DNA from: JANNRR01 sp031401675
GTDB lineage: Bacteria; Pseudomonadota; Alphaproteobacteria; Rhodobacterales; Rhodobacteraceae
Assembly (NCBI GenBank): GCA_031401675.1
Contig: JANNRR010000194.1
Location: 1 to 13,535 of the forward strand
Direction: 5' to 3'
DNA length: 13,535 nucleotides
In this document: positions 1-6,356 of the stretch, piece after piece
Layout of the letters: the number at the start of each line of letters is the position of its first letter
How positions within the stretch are numbered: position 1 is the stretch's first letter
The notes under the pieces: model-generated
Seen by the model: only the letters and a program-made list of their open reading frames with translations
Told to the model about the DNA's origin: nothing
Database searches by the model: none
Program-made: the position numbers and the translations under genes

Positions 1-38
1 CGACGCCGTTCGATGCCTGTCAAAACCTCTTGTCGCAT
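1..38 (-). CDS. IS66-family accessory protein TnpA, N-terminal start only (runs off left edge)
   Basis: An ATG at 38-36 on the minus strand opens a frame that reads MRQEVLTGIERRR before the window ends. I recognise this as the usual start of the small IS66-family protein (TnpA/OrfA, a helix-turn-helix DNA-binding accessory protein encoded ahead of TnpB and the TnpC transposase). Only about 12 complete codons are visible, so the call rests on recall of the family's N-terminus; no domain can be seen. The rest of the element would lie to the left. Whether the element is intact cannot be judged. Confidence 0.55.
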   Translation of the reverse strand, partial: MRQEVLTGIERR

Positions 39-139
39 GAAACACCCGCCACAGACGACGCCGTTGATGACGTCAACAACGACAGGTGAACTAAACGAAA
101 TTCCACAGCCTCAGAAGGCGGCCACAACCGGGTGATTAC
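1..139 (-). mobile_element. Probable terminal segment of an IS66-like insertion sequence
   Basis: IS66-family elements typically begin with a terminal inverted repeat starting GTAA, followed by about 100 nt of leader before tnpA. On the minus strand GTAATCACCC starts at 139, about 100 nt upstream of the tnpA-like ATG at 38, which fits such an end. The opposite end and the 8-bp target duplication expected for this family lie outside the window, so the exact boundary is inferred. A plus-strand frame open from 1 to 135 is most likely a shadow. Confidence 0.4.
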
Positions 140-193
140 GCCTTAGGCTGGCGAAATCTCATCACATTTCCTTTCTGCTATGGAAGGTCAGAG

Positions 194-209
194 TTTAACG
201 GCAGTTAAA
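194..209. repeat. Inverted repeat TTTAAC-N4-GTTAAA
   Basis: A perfect 6-bp inverted repeat, TTTAAC and GTTAAA, is separated by GGCA. It resembles an operator-like or CtrA-like TTAA..TTAA site, but the spacing between the TTAA elements is 6 rather than the usual 7, so a CtrA site is not claimed. No gene start lies nearby to which it could be assigned. Confidence 0.4.
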
Positions 210-310
210 ACCACAAGGCGCTCGCACAGCGACTGCAGATATGAACGCACCTCAATCGTCCCCCCGGCGCACTTCGTGGTGCGATCAAGGTCATCGATTC
301 GAAAACACCA

Positions 311-379
311 CTTCGCGAAGACATTGGGAACAAGATGTTAACTGACATTCCCCAATGTGGCCTGCCGTTTGACGGCAGG
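311..379. repeat. Three consecutive palindromes
   Basis: Three symmetric elements lie almost end to end. CTTCGCGAAG at 311-320 is a perfect 10-bp palindrome. ACATTGGGAA at 321-330 pairs with 348-358 (one bulged C) around a 17-nt loop. CCTGCCGT-TTG-ACGGCAGG at 361-379 is a perfect 8-bp stem with a 3-nt loop. The last could act as a terminator stem but no T-run follows on either strand. Such a cluster could also be a protein-binding or recombination site. Confidence 0.55.
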
Positions 380-571
380 ATCGCCTGACTTTGGCCACTG
401 AACTAGTGTTTCTTGCCCCGAGCGGTGACCGCAGTTGCAGAAGCGCCCGGAGTCGGGCGGATCGGGCCGGAACCCGCTTCATACTGAGCCAATGGCCCGG
501 TTATCGGGCAGCCCATGGGGTTCACTCCGGAACTGGGTCAACTCCAAGTGAAGATCAACACACCGACCAAG

Positions 572-598
572 AGTAGCGGAAGTAGCGAATGTAGCAGG
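572..598. repeat. Three imperfect 9-bp tandem repeats (AGTAGCGGA type)
   Basis: Three adjacent 9-bp units, AGTAGCGGA (572-580), AGTAGCGAA (581-589) and TGTAGCAGG (590-598), form a short degenerate array. It runs directly into the 21-bp repeats that follow. No gene is assigned. Confidence 0.55.
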
Positions 599-636
599 GG
601 TATCAGCGCCGATAACAGGGGTATCAGCGCCGATAA
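595..636. repeat. Perfect 21-bp tandem duplication with near-palindromic core
   Basis: Two identical 21-bp units occupy 595-615 and 616-636 with no spacer. Each contains the near-palindrome TATCAGCGCCGATA, in which only one of seven base pairs fails to match. This could be a pair of protein-binding sites or a simple slippage product. It lies 100 bp from the IS1380-like remnant. Confidence 0.7.
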
Positions 637-739
637 GTCGGCCATTCTGGTGGGCAAGCATCGTCCAGGCCCATCGCAACCGCAACGAAACTCGCGGCAA
701 CCGCCGTTGATCCGGAGCTCCATCGGCAGCAGGCGGCAA

Positions 740-859
740 GGCTTCGGGCAGTTCGATGCAGGGCAAGAACGTGGCCGGGTTGTAGGCTGGCGCATGCAGC
801 TGCAGCCGCACCTCGTTGTCGCGGAACCGCTTGCACGACGGGCGCGTCCAGCGGAAGGC
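740..859 (-). pseudogene. Remnant of IS1380-family transposase (C-terminal fragment)
   Basis: Reading minus-strand codons from 859, the frame gives AFRWTRPSCKRFRDNEVRL and continues into a segment ending in IELPEA at about 740. This matches what I remember of the conserved C-terminal part of IS1380-family DDE transposases (…WTRLSC..RFRDNEVRLQLHALAYN…). A stop codon sits just upstream at about 860-863. The matching protein stops abruptly after about 40 residues, and the expected sequence beyond (IGARVVRH… type) is absent. The fragment is therefore a decayed internal piece with no start, no catalytic core and no recognisable IS ends. Confidence 0.65.
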
Positions 860-1107
860 TTACTTTTCGGCTGCACTGCGGACGAGCTGGGCAAGTTGGC
901 GCTCACGCAGGGCGACGACGGCTTCACTGATTGCTGATTGACCCGTAGCGTTGATTGACCCGCGCCGCTGCGGACGCCCCAGTTTCATGCCAAGATGTTC
1001 CGCCCGTTTCCCCCCGCCATCCAGCGCCATCTGGGGGATGCCATGGGGGATGAAATCCAACCGCCGCCAGCTAAGCTATTGAAAGTAAGGCATTAAAAAC
1101 ACTTCAA
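860..1107. other. Unassigned stretch between IS remnant and tRNA-Ser
   Basis: A minus-strand frame (862-1060, TTG start, about 66 aa, ending ALRERQLAQLVRSAAEK) is the longest here, but I do not recognise it. It has no good ribosome binding site and may be a chance or relict frame. An 11-bp direct repeat, TGATTGACCCG, occurs at 935-945 and 952-962. Immediately beyond the tRNA 3' end, on the minus strand, is a T-run (GTTTTTAATG, about 1091-1100). With the tRNA itself this may end tRNA transcription. Confidence 0.4.
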
Positions 1108-1197
1108 TGGCGGAGGAGGTGGGATTCGAACCCACGGAACCCTTGCAGGTTCAACGGTTTTCAAGACCGCCGCAATCGGCCACTCTGCCACTCCTCC
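1108..1197 (-). tRNA. tRNA-Ser (anticodon UGA)
   Basis: On the minus strand the sequence folds as a 90-nt tRNA with a long variable arm, the class II shape used by serine tRNAs. The acceptor stem is GGAGGAG (1197-1191) pairing with CTCCTCC, followed by discriminator G and an encoded CCA (3' end at 1108). The anticodon stem CGGT/ACCG encloses the loop CTTGAAA, giving anticodon TGA (1163-1161), which reads UCA and UCG-type serine codons. The T arm has the standard GGTTCGAATCC core. The tRNA 3' end points toward the mobile-element remnants on its left, and a divergent housekeeping gene string starts on its right. Confidence 0.96.
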
Positions 1198-1405
1198 GGC
1201 AATCCATTCGCTACCGTGGCCGCGTTGATTCTGAAAGCCACCACTTGCAGGCCGAAAATCGCCAAATCGCCGACCCGCCCTTTCCATGCAGACCGTCTGC
1301 CGCTACACTGAGCATCGTTCGCGCGGTTCGTGCGACGGGGCAAAGCAGTCAGGCCGGGTACACGGTGACACGCCCGGCAAAGAGGCGCCGCGCAAGGGGG
1401 CAGGA
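1198..1405. promoter_or_regulatory. Intergenic region between divergent tRNA-Ser and the SPOR lipoprotein gene
   Basis: These 208 nt should contain the promoter of the tRNA (minus strand) and that of the plus-strand cell-wall/replication gene string. I cannot assign -35/-10 boxes with confidence. A purine-rich ribosome binding site (AAGGGGGCAGGA, about 1394-1405) precedes the ATG at 1406. An upstream in-frame ATG at 1286 would add 40 residues that lack any export signal, so it is not favoured. Confidence 0.45.
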
Positions 1406-2593
1406 ATGACACGGACAGGGATCAGGCAACTGGCCTTGGGAGCGGGTGCCTTGCTGGTGCTGGCAGGCTGCGAAGGCGGCCCGACCACGGAGTCCGGCGG
1501 CGATCTGGCAGCTGCGGCATTGGGGGCGCAGGAGATATCCACGACGTCGCTGGATGCGGATGTGGCGCCGGTGGATGCGGCGGTCGCAAGCGAGACAGCG
1601 GTTGCCGCCGATGTCGCGGCAGCAACTGCGACGGCCGGGTTGGCCGCCGAAGCCGCCACCACCGCCGACGCAACCGAAGTTGTCGTTACGCCGCCTGCCA
1701 AGGAGCGCAAGGGGCTGTTCGGCTTCCTGAAGCCGAAACCAAAGGCCGATCCTGGGACCGGCACCGCCGAAACCTCGGTAACGCCCGCTGCCAGGCGCAA
1801 CTCGGTCCGGCTGGTCGACCGCGACGTCGAGGCGCCGGATGTGTTTCAGGTGACCGATACCGGCCTATGGGACGGGCGGCCGTCGCTGGGCGGTGTCTGG
1901 GTGGCATTCGCCGATGTCCGCGACCCCGAACGGGTGATCATCCGCAACACCGAAACCGGGGCCTTTGTGATTGGCGCGCTGTTCCGCCGCGAGCGCGAGA
2001 ACCCGGGGCCGAAGCTCCAGGTGTCGTCCGACGCGGCGACAGCCCTTGGCATGCTGGCGGGTTCCCCGGCCAAGTTGAATGTAACGGCACTGCGCCGCGA
2101 AGAAGTGGTGGACCCTGCCGATGCAGAAGCCCTGCTGGGCGACGGCGCAATCGACGCACAGGCGATCGATCCGGTTGTCGAGGGTGCCACAGCCGCGATC
2201 GCAGCAACCGAAGGCAAGCCCGTGGCCAAACCGGGCACAAAACCGGCGGCTGATCCTGCCGCAGAAGTTGCGGACCCAGGGAAATCGGCACCCGAGCTTT
2301 CTGCCGCAGCGCCGCAACCCGAACCGGCCCCGGTCGCCAAGGCCCCGGCCCGCGCCGCCGGTGGCAAGCCGTTCCTGCAAATCGGTATCTTCAGTGTCGA
2401 GACCAATGCCAACGGCACCGCCGAAACCATGCGCAAGGCCGGATTGACCGCGCAGGTGATCAGGGAGACCAGTCAGGGCAAGACCTACTGGCGCGTCATC
2501 GCCGGTCCGGCAGGATCGGGGGCAGAGCGGGATGCGCTGTTGGCCAAGGCCAAGGGTCTGGGCTTTGCCGATGCCTATTTCGTGTCGGGTTGA
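1406..2593 (+). CDS. SPOR-domain lipoprotein with degenerate RlpA-like double-psi barrel
   Basis: A 395-residue predicted lipoprotein. Residues 1-22 are a signal peptide ending in the lipobox LAGC (lipidated Cys22). Residues 23-145 are an Ala/Thr/Pro-rich linker with a basic patch near 98-113. Residues about 148-232 look like a divergent double-psi beta-barrel: DGRPSLGG, then VIIRNTETGA, then SSDAATALGM, follow the order of RlpA motifs. The His and Asp used by RlpA lytic transglycosylases (AHR and NDRGPF regions) are not visible. A second low-complexity linker leads to a C-terminal SPOR domain (about 319-395, starting KPFLQIGIFS), which binds denuded septal glycan. The order lipobox - barrel - SPOR is that of RlpA. 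I infer a septal peptidoglycan-binding role, probably not catalytic. The start at 1406 is chosen because the signal peptide and ribosome binding site fit only there. The gene lies 20 nt upstream of a carboxypeptidase gene. Confidence 0.85.
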   Translation: MTRTGIRQLALGAGALLVLAGCEGGPTTESGGDLAAAALGAQEISTTSLDADVAPVDAAVASETAVAADVAAATATAGLAAEAATTADATEVVVTPPAKERKGLFGFLKPKPKADPGTGTAETSVTPAARRNSVRLVDRDVEAPDVFQVTDTGLWDGRPSLGGVWVAFADVRDPERVIIRNTETGAFVIGALFRRERENPGPKLQVSSDAATALGMLAGSPAKLNVTALRREEVVDPADAEALLGDGAIDAQAIDPVVEGATAAIAATEGKPVAKPGTKPAADPAAEVADPGKSAPELSAAAPQPEPAPVAKAPARAAGGKPFLQIGIFSVETNANGTAETMRKAGLTAQVIRETSQGKTYWRVIAGPAGSGAERDALLAKAKGLGFADAYFVSG

Positions 2594-2613
2594 ACCAGGC
2601 AAGGGGTGCCGTC

Positions 2614-3783
2614 ATGATGAACCGTCTGCTCGCACTTCTCGTCACGCTGGTCCTGGCCGCCCCGGCCAGCGCCTTCGAGACCCGGGCAAAGGCTGCCTAT
2701 GTTCTTGATATGACCACCGGCGTGGTTCTGCTGACCAAGAATGCCGACGAACCGCTGCCGCCGGCCTCGATGTCGAAGCTGATGACGCTGAACATGCTGT
2801 TCGAAGCACTGCACGACGGCCGGGTCGGCCTGGATACGGTGTTCAGCGTCTCGTCCAAGGCCCGCCAGATCACGGCACTGGGCGGCTCGACCATGTATCT
2901 GAATGAACAGGACAAACCGACGGTCGAAGATCTGATCCGCGGGATCGTGATCAACTCTGGCAACGACGCCTCGATCGTGATCGCCGAAGGCCTCGCCGGC
3001 ACCGAAGAGGCGTTTTCGGCCAAGGCGACGGCGCGGGCCAAGGCACTGGGCATGACCGCCACCTCGTTGACCAATGCTTCGGGCTGGCCCGATCCCGACC
3101 ACCGGATGAGCGCGCATGATCTGGCGATCCTGACGCAGCGGCTGATCGAGGAGTTCCCCGAGTTCTACCCCTATTTCGCGGAAACCGAGTTCAACTATCA
3201 GGACCGCGCCGCCGACAACCGCTTCAACCGCAACCCGCTGCTCAAGATGAACATCGGGGCCGACGGGTTGAAGACCGGCCATACCAAGGAGGCGGGCTAC
3301 GGCATCGTTGGGTCGGCCAGACAGGGCGACCGCCGGATCATCTTTGTGTTGACCGGCATGGCGTCAGAAACCGAACGCGCCGAAGAGTCGGAACGGATCG
3401 CCAACTGGGCGTTCCGGCAGTTCGTGATGCGGACCGTGGCCCCCAAAGGCACCCGGATCGCTGAGGCCGAGGTCTGGATGGGCCGCGCCGCGACGGTCGG
3501 GCTGGTGGTGGCCGAGGATGCGCTGATGCTGATCCCGGCAGAAGCGGGAGACCAGTTGCAGGCACAGGTGGTCTATACCGGTCCGGTCGTGGCCCCGTTC
3601 GAGGCGGGCGCGCCGCTGGCCGAACTGGTGATGAGCCTGCCCGACATGGGCGAACGCCGCATTCCGTTGGTGGCCGAAACCGCAGTGGGCAAGGGCGGCT
3701 TTGTCACCCGGCTGTCCACGGCCGCGGGCGTGCTGTACCGCGATATTCTGGGCCCGGATACGGCCAGCGGGGCAGGTTCCTGA
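2614..3783 (+). CDS. D-alanyl-D-alanine carboxypeptidase (penicillin-binding protein, PBP5/6 type)
   Basis: This 389-residue serine peptidase trims the terminal D-Ala from peptidoglycan stem peptides in the periplasm, limiting cross-linking. A signal peptide ends at Ala18-Ser-Ala20. The three penicillin-binding motifs are in order: SMSK with nucleophile Ser52 and Lys55, SGN at 115-117, and KTG at 220-222. A PBP5-like C-terminal beta domain follows (about 265-355). E. coli PBP5 ends in an amphipathic membrane anchor; the tail here is short and Gly/Ala-rich, so membrane anchoring is uncertain. ATG 2614 is preferred over the earlier TTG at 2590: AAGGGG at about 2601-2606 is well spaced from it and the signal peptide then begins properly. 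The second ATG at 2617 is also possible. The downstream tmk starts 2 nt after the stop. Confidence 0.93.
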   Translation: MMNRLLALLVTLVLAAPASAFETRAKAAYVLDMTTGVVLLTKNADEPLPPASMSKLMTLNMLFEALHDGRVGLDTVFSVSSKARQITALGGSTMYLNEQDKPTVEDLIRGIVINSGNDASIVIAEGLAGTEEAFSAKATARAKALGMTATSLTNASGWPDPDHRMSAHDLAILTQRLIEEFPEFYPYFAETEFNYQDRAADNRFNRNPLLKMNIGADGLKTGHTKEAGYGIVGSARQGDRRIIFVLTGMASETERAEESERIANWAFRQFVMRTVAPKGTRIAEAEVWMGRAATVGLVVAEDALMLIPAEAGDQLQAQVVYTGPVVAPFEAGAPLAELVMSLPDMGERRIPLVAETAVGKGGFVTRLSTAAGVLYRDILGPDTASGAGS

Positions 3784-3785
3784 CC

Positions 3786-4418
3786 ATGGCCGCACCCGGG
3801 CGGTTCATCACGTTCGAAGGGATCGACGGGTCCGGAAAATCGACGCAGGCCCGGCTTCTGGCCGACAGTCTGCGTGCCGATGGTGTCTCCGTCGTGCTGA
3901 CCCGCGAACCCGGCGGCTCGCCCGGTGCGGAACAAATCCGCGCGCTGGTCCTTGAAGGCGATCCCGACCGCTGGTCGCCGGAAACCGAAATCCTGCTGTT
4001 CACCGCCGCCCGTCGCGATCACCTGGAAAAAACCATCCAGCCCGCATTGGCGGCAGGCCAGGTGGTAATCTCCGACCGCTTTGCCGACAGCACAAGGATG
4101 TATCAGGGTATCAGCCGCGGCGACCGGCGCGGCATGGTCGATCAGTTGCATGCGCTGATGATCGGGCGTGAACCCGACCTGACTTTTGTCATCGACATGG
4201 ACCCGGCAAAGGGGCTGGCTCGCGCCAGAGGCCGCCAGGGCAGCGAAGAACGTTTCGAGGATTTCGGCGTGGCCCTGCAAAGCCGCATGCGCGCCGGCTT
4301 TCTGGCGCTTGCCGCCGAGTTTCCCGATCGCTGCCGAGTGATAGACGGCGACCGCCCCGCCGATCTGGTCGCCGCCGAGGTTGCCACCCTTGCCCGCCGC
4401 CATTTGTCGCGTGCATGA
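3786..4418 (+). CDS. tmk: Thymidylate kinase (dTMP kinase)
   Basis: This 210-residue cytosolic enzyme phosphorylates dTMP to dTDP with ATP, the last committed step toward dTTP. The P-loop EGIDGSGKST occupies residues 11-20. The DRF motif (97-99, in VVISDRFADST) contributes to substrate binding, and an Arg-rich LID (RARGRQGSEERF, about 146-157) supplies catalytic Arg, as in E. coli-type (type II) enzymes whose P-loop lacks Arg. Length is normal for the family. The start codon lies 2 nt after the carboxypeptidase stop, and the last codons overlap holB by 4 nt (ATGA), so translation is probably coupled. tmk next to holB is a common bacterial arrangement linking nucleotide supply and replication. 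Confidence 0.97.
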   Translation: MAAPGRFITFEGIDGSGKSTQARLLADSLRADGVSVVLTREPGGSPGAEQIRALVLEGDPDRWSPETEILLFTAARRDHLEKTIQPALAAGQVVISDRFADSTRMYQGISRGDRRGMVDQLHALMIGREPDLTFVIDMDPAKGLARARGRQGSEERFEDFGVALQSRMRAGFLALAAEFPDRCRVIDGDRPADLVAAEVATLARRHLSRA

Positions 4419-5527
4419 GCGACGAGACCAACCCAGAGTTCGACCGCGTCGAAGGCGCTCCTCACCCGCGCGCGACACCCCTGCTCTACGGCCAATCCGC
4501 GGCCGAACAGACGTTTCTTGCCGCCTACACCGGCGGTCGGCTGCATCATGGCTGGCTGATTACCGGCCCGCGCGGCGTCGGCAAGGCCACGCTGGCCTGG
4601 CGCATCGCCCGGTTTCTCTTGGCCGAGGAACCGCCCGGGATGTTCGCGCCACCGCCGCCCGCCACTCTGGATGTTACCGCCGATCACCCGATTGCCCGCC
4701 GCATCCTCGCCCTGTCCGAGGGTCGGCTGAAACTGATCCGACGCGACTGGGATGACGAGGAGAAAAAGCATGACAGCGTGATCACGGTCAAGCGCATCCG
4801 CCAACTCAAGAGCTTTTTTCAGATGTCCGCTGCCGACGGCGGTCGCCGGGTGGTGATCGTGGATTCAGCCGACGAGATGAACCCCTCCGCCGCCAATGCC
4901 CTTTTGAAAGTGCTGGAGGAACCGCCGTCACAGGCGACGCTGCTGCTGATCAGCCATCAGCCGTTCCGCCTGCTGCCCACAATCCGCTCGCGTTGTCGGG
5001 AACTGCGCTGCGTGACGCTGGGGCCTGAGGATATGGCCGCCGCGTTGGCCCAAGCCGGGGCCGCGGTTGCGGACCCCGCAGCGCTCGCCGAATTGTCAGG
5101 CGGGTCGGTGGGCGAGGCGATCCGGTTGACCGCACTGGACGGGCTGGCGCTTTACGCAGGGATCATCGGCCTGTTCGCTACCCTGCCCCGGCTGGATCGG
5201 CCCGGTGCCATCGCTTTGGCGGAAACTGCATCGGGCCGCGCCAACGAGCCGCGCTTCGATCTCATCCTGCGCTTGATCGAGCAGTTTCTGGCCCGTCTGG
5301 CCCGCACCGGGCTGTTCGCCCCGCCCCCCGAAGCCGCGCCGGGCGAGGCGGCGCTGTTGACCCGGCTGGCGCCCGATGCCCATGCAGCCCGCGCCTGGGC
5401 CGATCTGCAGCAAAGCCTGGGGGCCAGGGTGCGCAGCGGCAAGGCGGTCAACCTTGACCCTGCCACGCTTCTGCTGGATATGGTGCTGAAAATAGACCAG
5501 ATGGCCGCCGCTCTGGCCACTCGCTGA
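4415..5527 (+). CDS. holB: DNA polymerase III delta-prime subunit (clamp-loader)
   Basis: This 370-residue AAA+ protein is the delta-prime part of the clamp loader that places the beta sliding clamp on DNA. Walker A is GPRGVGKAT (51-59), a Walker B-like VVIVDSADEMN spans 146-156, and the SRC clamp-loader signature is at 192-194. Between Walker A and Walker B there is no cysteine, so the zinc finger found in E. coli delta-prime and DnaX is absent; a Pro-rich linker (about 73-83) and the charged stretch DWDDEEKKHD lie there instead. The C-terminal collar domain (about 215-370) is Ala/Leu-rich and helical. The ATG overlaps the tmk stop by 4 nt. Confidence in identity is high from motifs plus neighbour. 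Confidence 0.93.
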   Translation: MSDETNPEFDRVEGAPHPRATPLLYGQSAAEQTFLAAYTGGRLHHGWLITGPRGVGKATLAWRIARFLLAEEPPGMFAPPPPATLDVTADHPIARRILALSEGRLKLIRRDWDDEEKKHDSVITVKRIRQLKSFFQMSAADGGRRVVIVDSADEMNPSAANALLKVLEEPPSQATLLLISHQPFRLLPTIRSRCRELRCVTLGPEDMAAALAQAGAAVADPAALAELSGGSVGEAIRLTALDGLALYAGIIGLFATLPRLDRPGAIALAETASGRANEPRFDLILRLIEQFLARLARTGLFAPPPEAAPGEAALLTRLAPDAHAARAWADLQQSLGARVRSGKAVNLDPATLLLDMVLKIDQMAAALATR

Positions 5528-5534
5528 GGCCGCC

Positions 5535-6356
5535 ATGCCCGACCTTCTGCTGCCCGCCCTGCCGTTGCTCGTTGACAGCCATTGCCACCTCGACTTTCCG
5601 GATTTCGCCGGCGAGTTGCCGGAGATTCTGACGCGTGCCGCTGCGGCCGGGGTTACGCGCATGGTGACGATCTGCACCCGCCTGCGCAACGAACCCCAGG
5701 TCCGCGCCATCGCCGAGGCCAATCCCGGCGTGTACTACGCAGCCGGAACCCATCCGATGAGCGCTGCCGAGGAACCGCTGGCGACAGTGGCGGAACTGGT
5801 CGCGCTGGCCCGCCACCCGAAACTGGTCGGCATCGGCGAAACCGGGCTGGATTATCACTACTCCGCCGACAGCAAGGCGGTGCAGCAGTCCAGCATGCGC
5901 ATCCATATCGCGGCGGCGCGCCAGACTGGCCTGCCACTGATCGTCCATGCCCGCGACGCCGATGATGACGTGGCCCGGATTCTGACCGAGGAATTCGGTG
6001 CCGGTCCTTACGCCTGCGTCATGCATTGCTTTTCCTCGGGCCCGGCGCTGGCACAGTCGGCGCTGGCGCTTGGCTTTTACCTGTCGATGTCCGGCATTGC
6101 TGCTTTTCCCCGCTCGACCGACCTTCGCACGATCTTTGCCGCTGCGCCGCTTGACCGCATCCTGTTGGAAACCGACAGCCCTTACCTTGCGCCGCCTCCG
6201 TTTCGCGGCCGCCGCAACGAACCGGCCTACACCGCGCATACCGCAAGGGCCGGGGCCGAAATCTATGGGTTGACCCTGGCCGATTTCGCGCGCGCCACCA
6301 GTGCCAATTTCGACCGGCTGTTCACAAAGGCCGCCCTGCAACGACAGGCCGCCTGA
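5535..6356 (+). CDS. tatD: TatD-family metal-dependent hydrolase / DNase
   Basis: A 273-residue amidohydrolase-fold protein of the TatD family. E. coli members are 3'-5' exonucleases active on single-stranded DNA and RNA. The expected metal ligands are present: His16 and His18 (DSHCHLD), Glu102 (GETGLD), His138 (IVHAR), His164 (VMHCFS) and Asp214 (ETDSPYLAP). The C-terminal NEPAY and later DRLF region are typical. ATG 5535 is 7 nt after holB, with GAGG in the gap. The first 11 residues are a hydrophobic, non-conserved lead-in, so a start slightly further in is possible, though no better codon is visible. The family name does not imply a role in Tat protein export. Placement after holB is common in bacteria. 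Confidence 0.95.
   Translation: MPDLLLPALPLLVDSHCHLDFPDFAGELPEILTRAAAAGVTRMVTICTRLRNEPQVRAIAEANPGVYYAAGTHPMSAAEEPLATVAELVALARHPKLVGIGETGLDYHYSADSKAVQQSSMRIHIAAARQTGLPLIVHARDADDDVARILTEEFGAGPYACVMHCFSSGPALAQSALALGFYLSMSGIAAFPRSTDLRTIFAAAPLDRILLETDSPYLAPPPFRGRRNEPAYTAHTARAGAEIYGLTLADFARATSANFDRLFTKAALQRQAA

Larger units (their letters stand above)
140..571. other. Non-coding stretch between two mobile-element remnants, rich in inverted repeats
   Basis: No convincing gene is visible. Open frames on both strands here are short (about 60 aa), have poor starts and resemble nothing I know. AT content is locally higher (about 140-360) than in the housekeeping genes to the right. The stretch carries several perfect or near-perfect inverted repeats, listed separately. 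A short minus-strand frame around 190-285 (containing GTIEVRSYLQSLCERLV) faintly resembles the dimerisation region of HisKA_2-type sensor kinases, but has stops on both sides and no other support. Confidence 0.5.

Noticed and set aside
194..209. CtrA-type binding site (TTAA-N7-TTAA)
   Set aside because: The spacing between the TTAA halves is 6 nt, and no gene start lies close by; kept only as an inverted repeat.
190..355. Minus-strand fragment resembling a HisKA_2 sensor kinase (GTIEVRSYLQSLCERLV)
   Set aside because: It is under 60 residues, has stops on both sides and shows no ATPase domain. The resemblance is too short to separate from chance.
361..379. Hairpin as a Rho-independent terminator
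   Set aside because: The stem is perfect, but no T-run follows on either strand and no gene ends nearby.
862..1060. 66-aa minus-strand frame next to tRNA-Ser
   Set aside because: It has a TTG start, no ribosome binding site and no recognised family. It could be a relict but cannot be supported as a gene.
1286..1405. In-frame ATG extension of the SPOR lipoprotein by 40 residues
   Set aside because: The extension lacks an export signal and a good ribosome binding site. It would bury the lipoprotein signal peptide that starts exactly at 1406.
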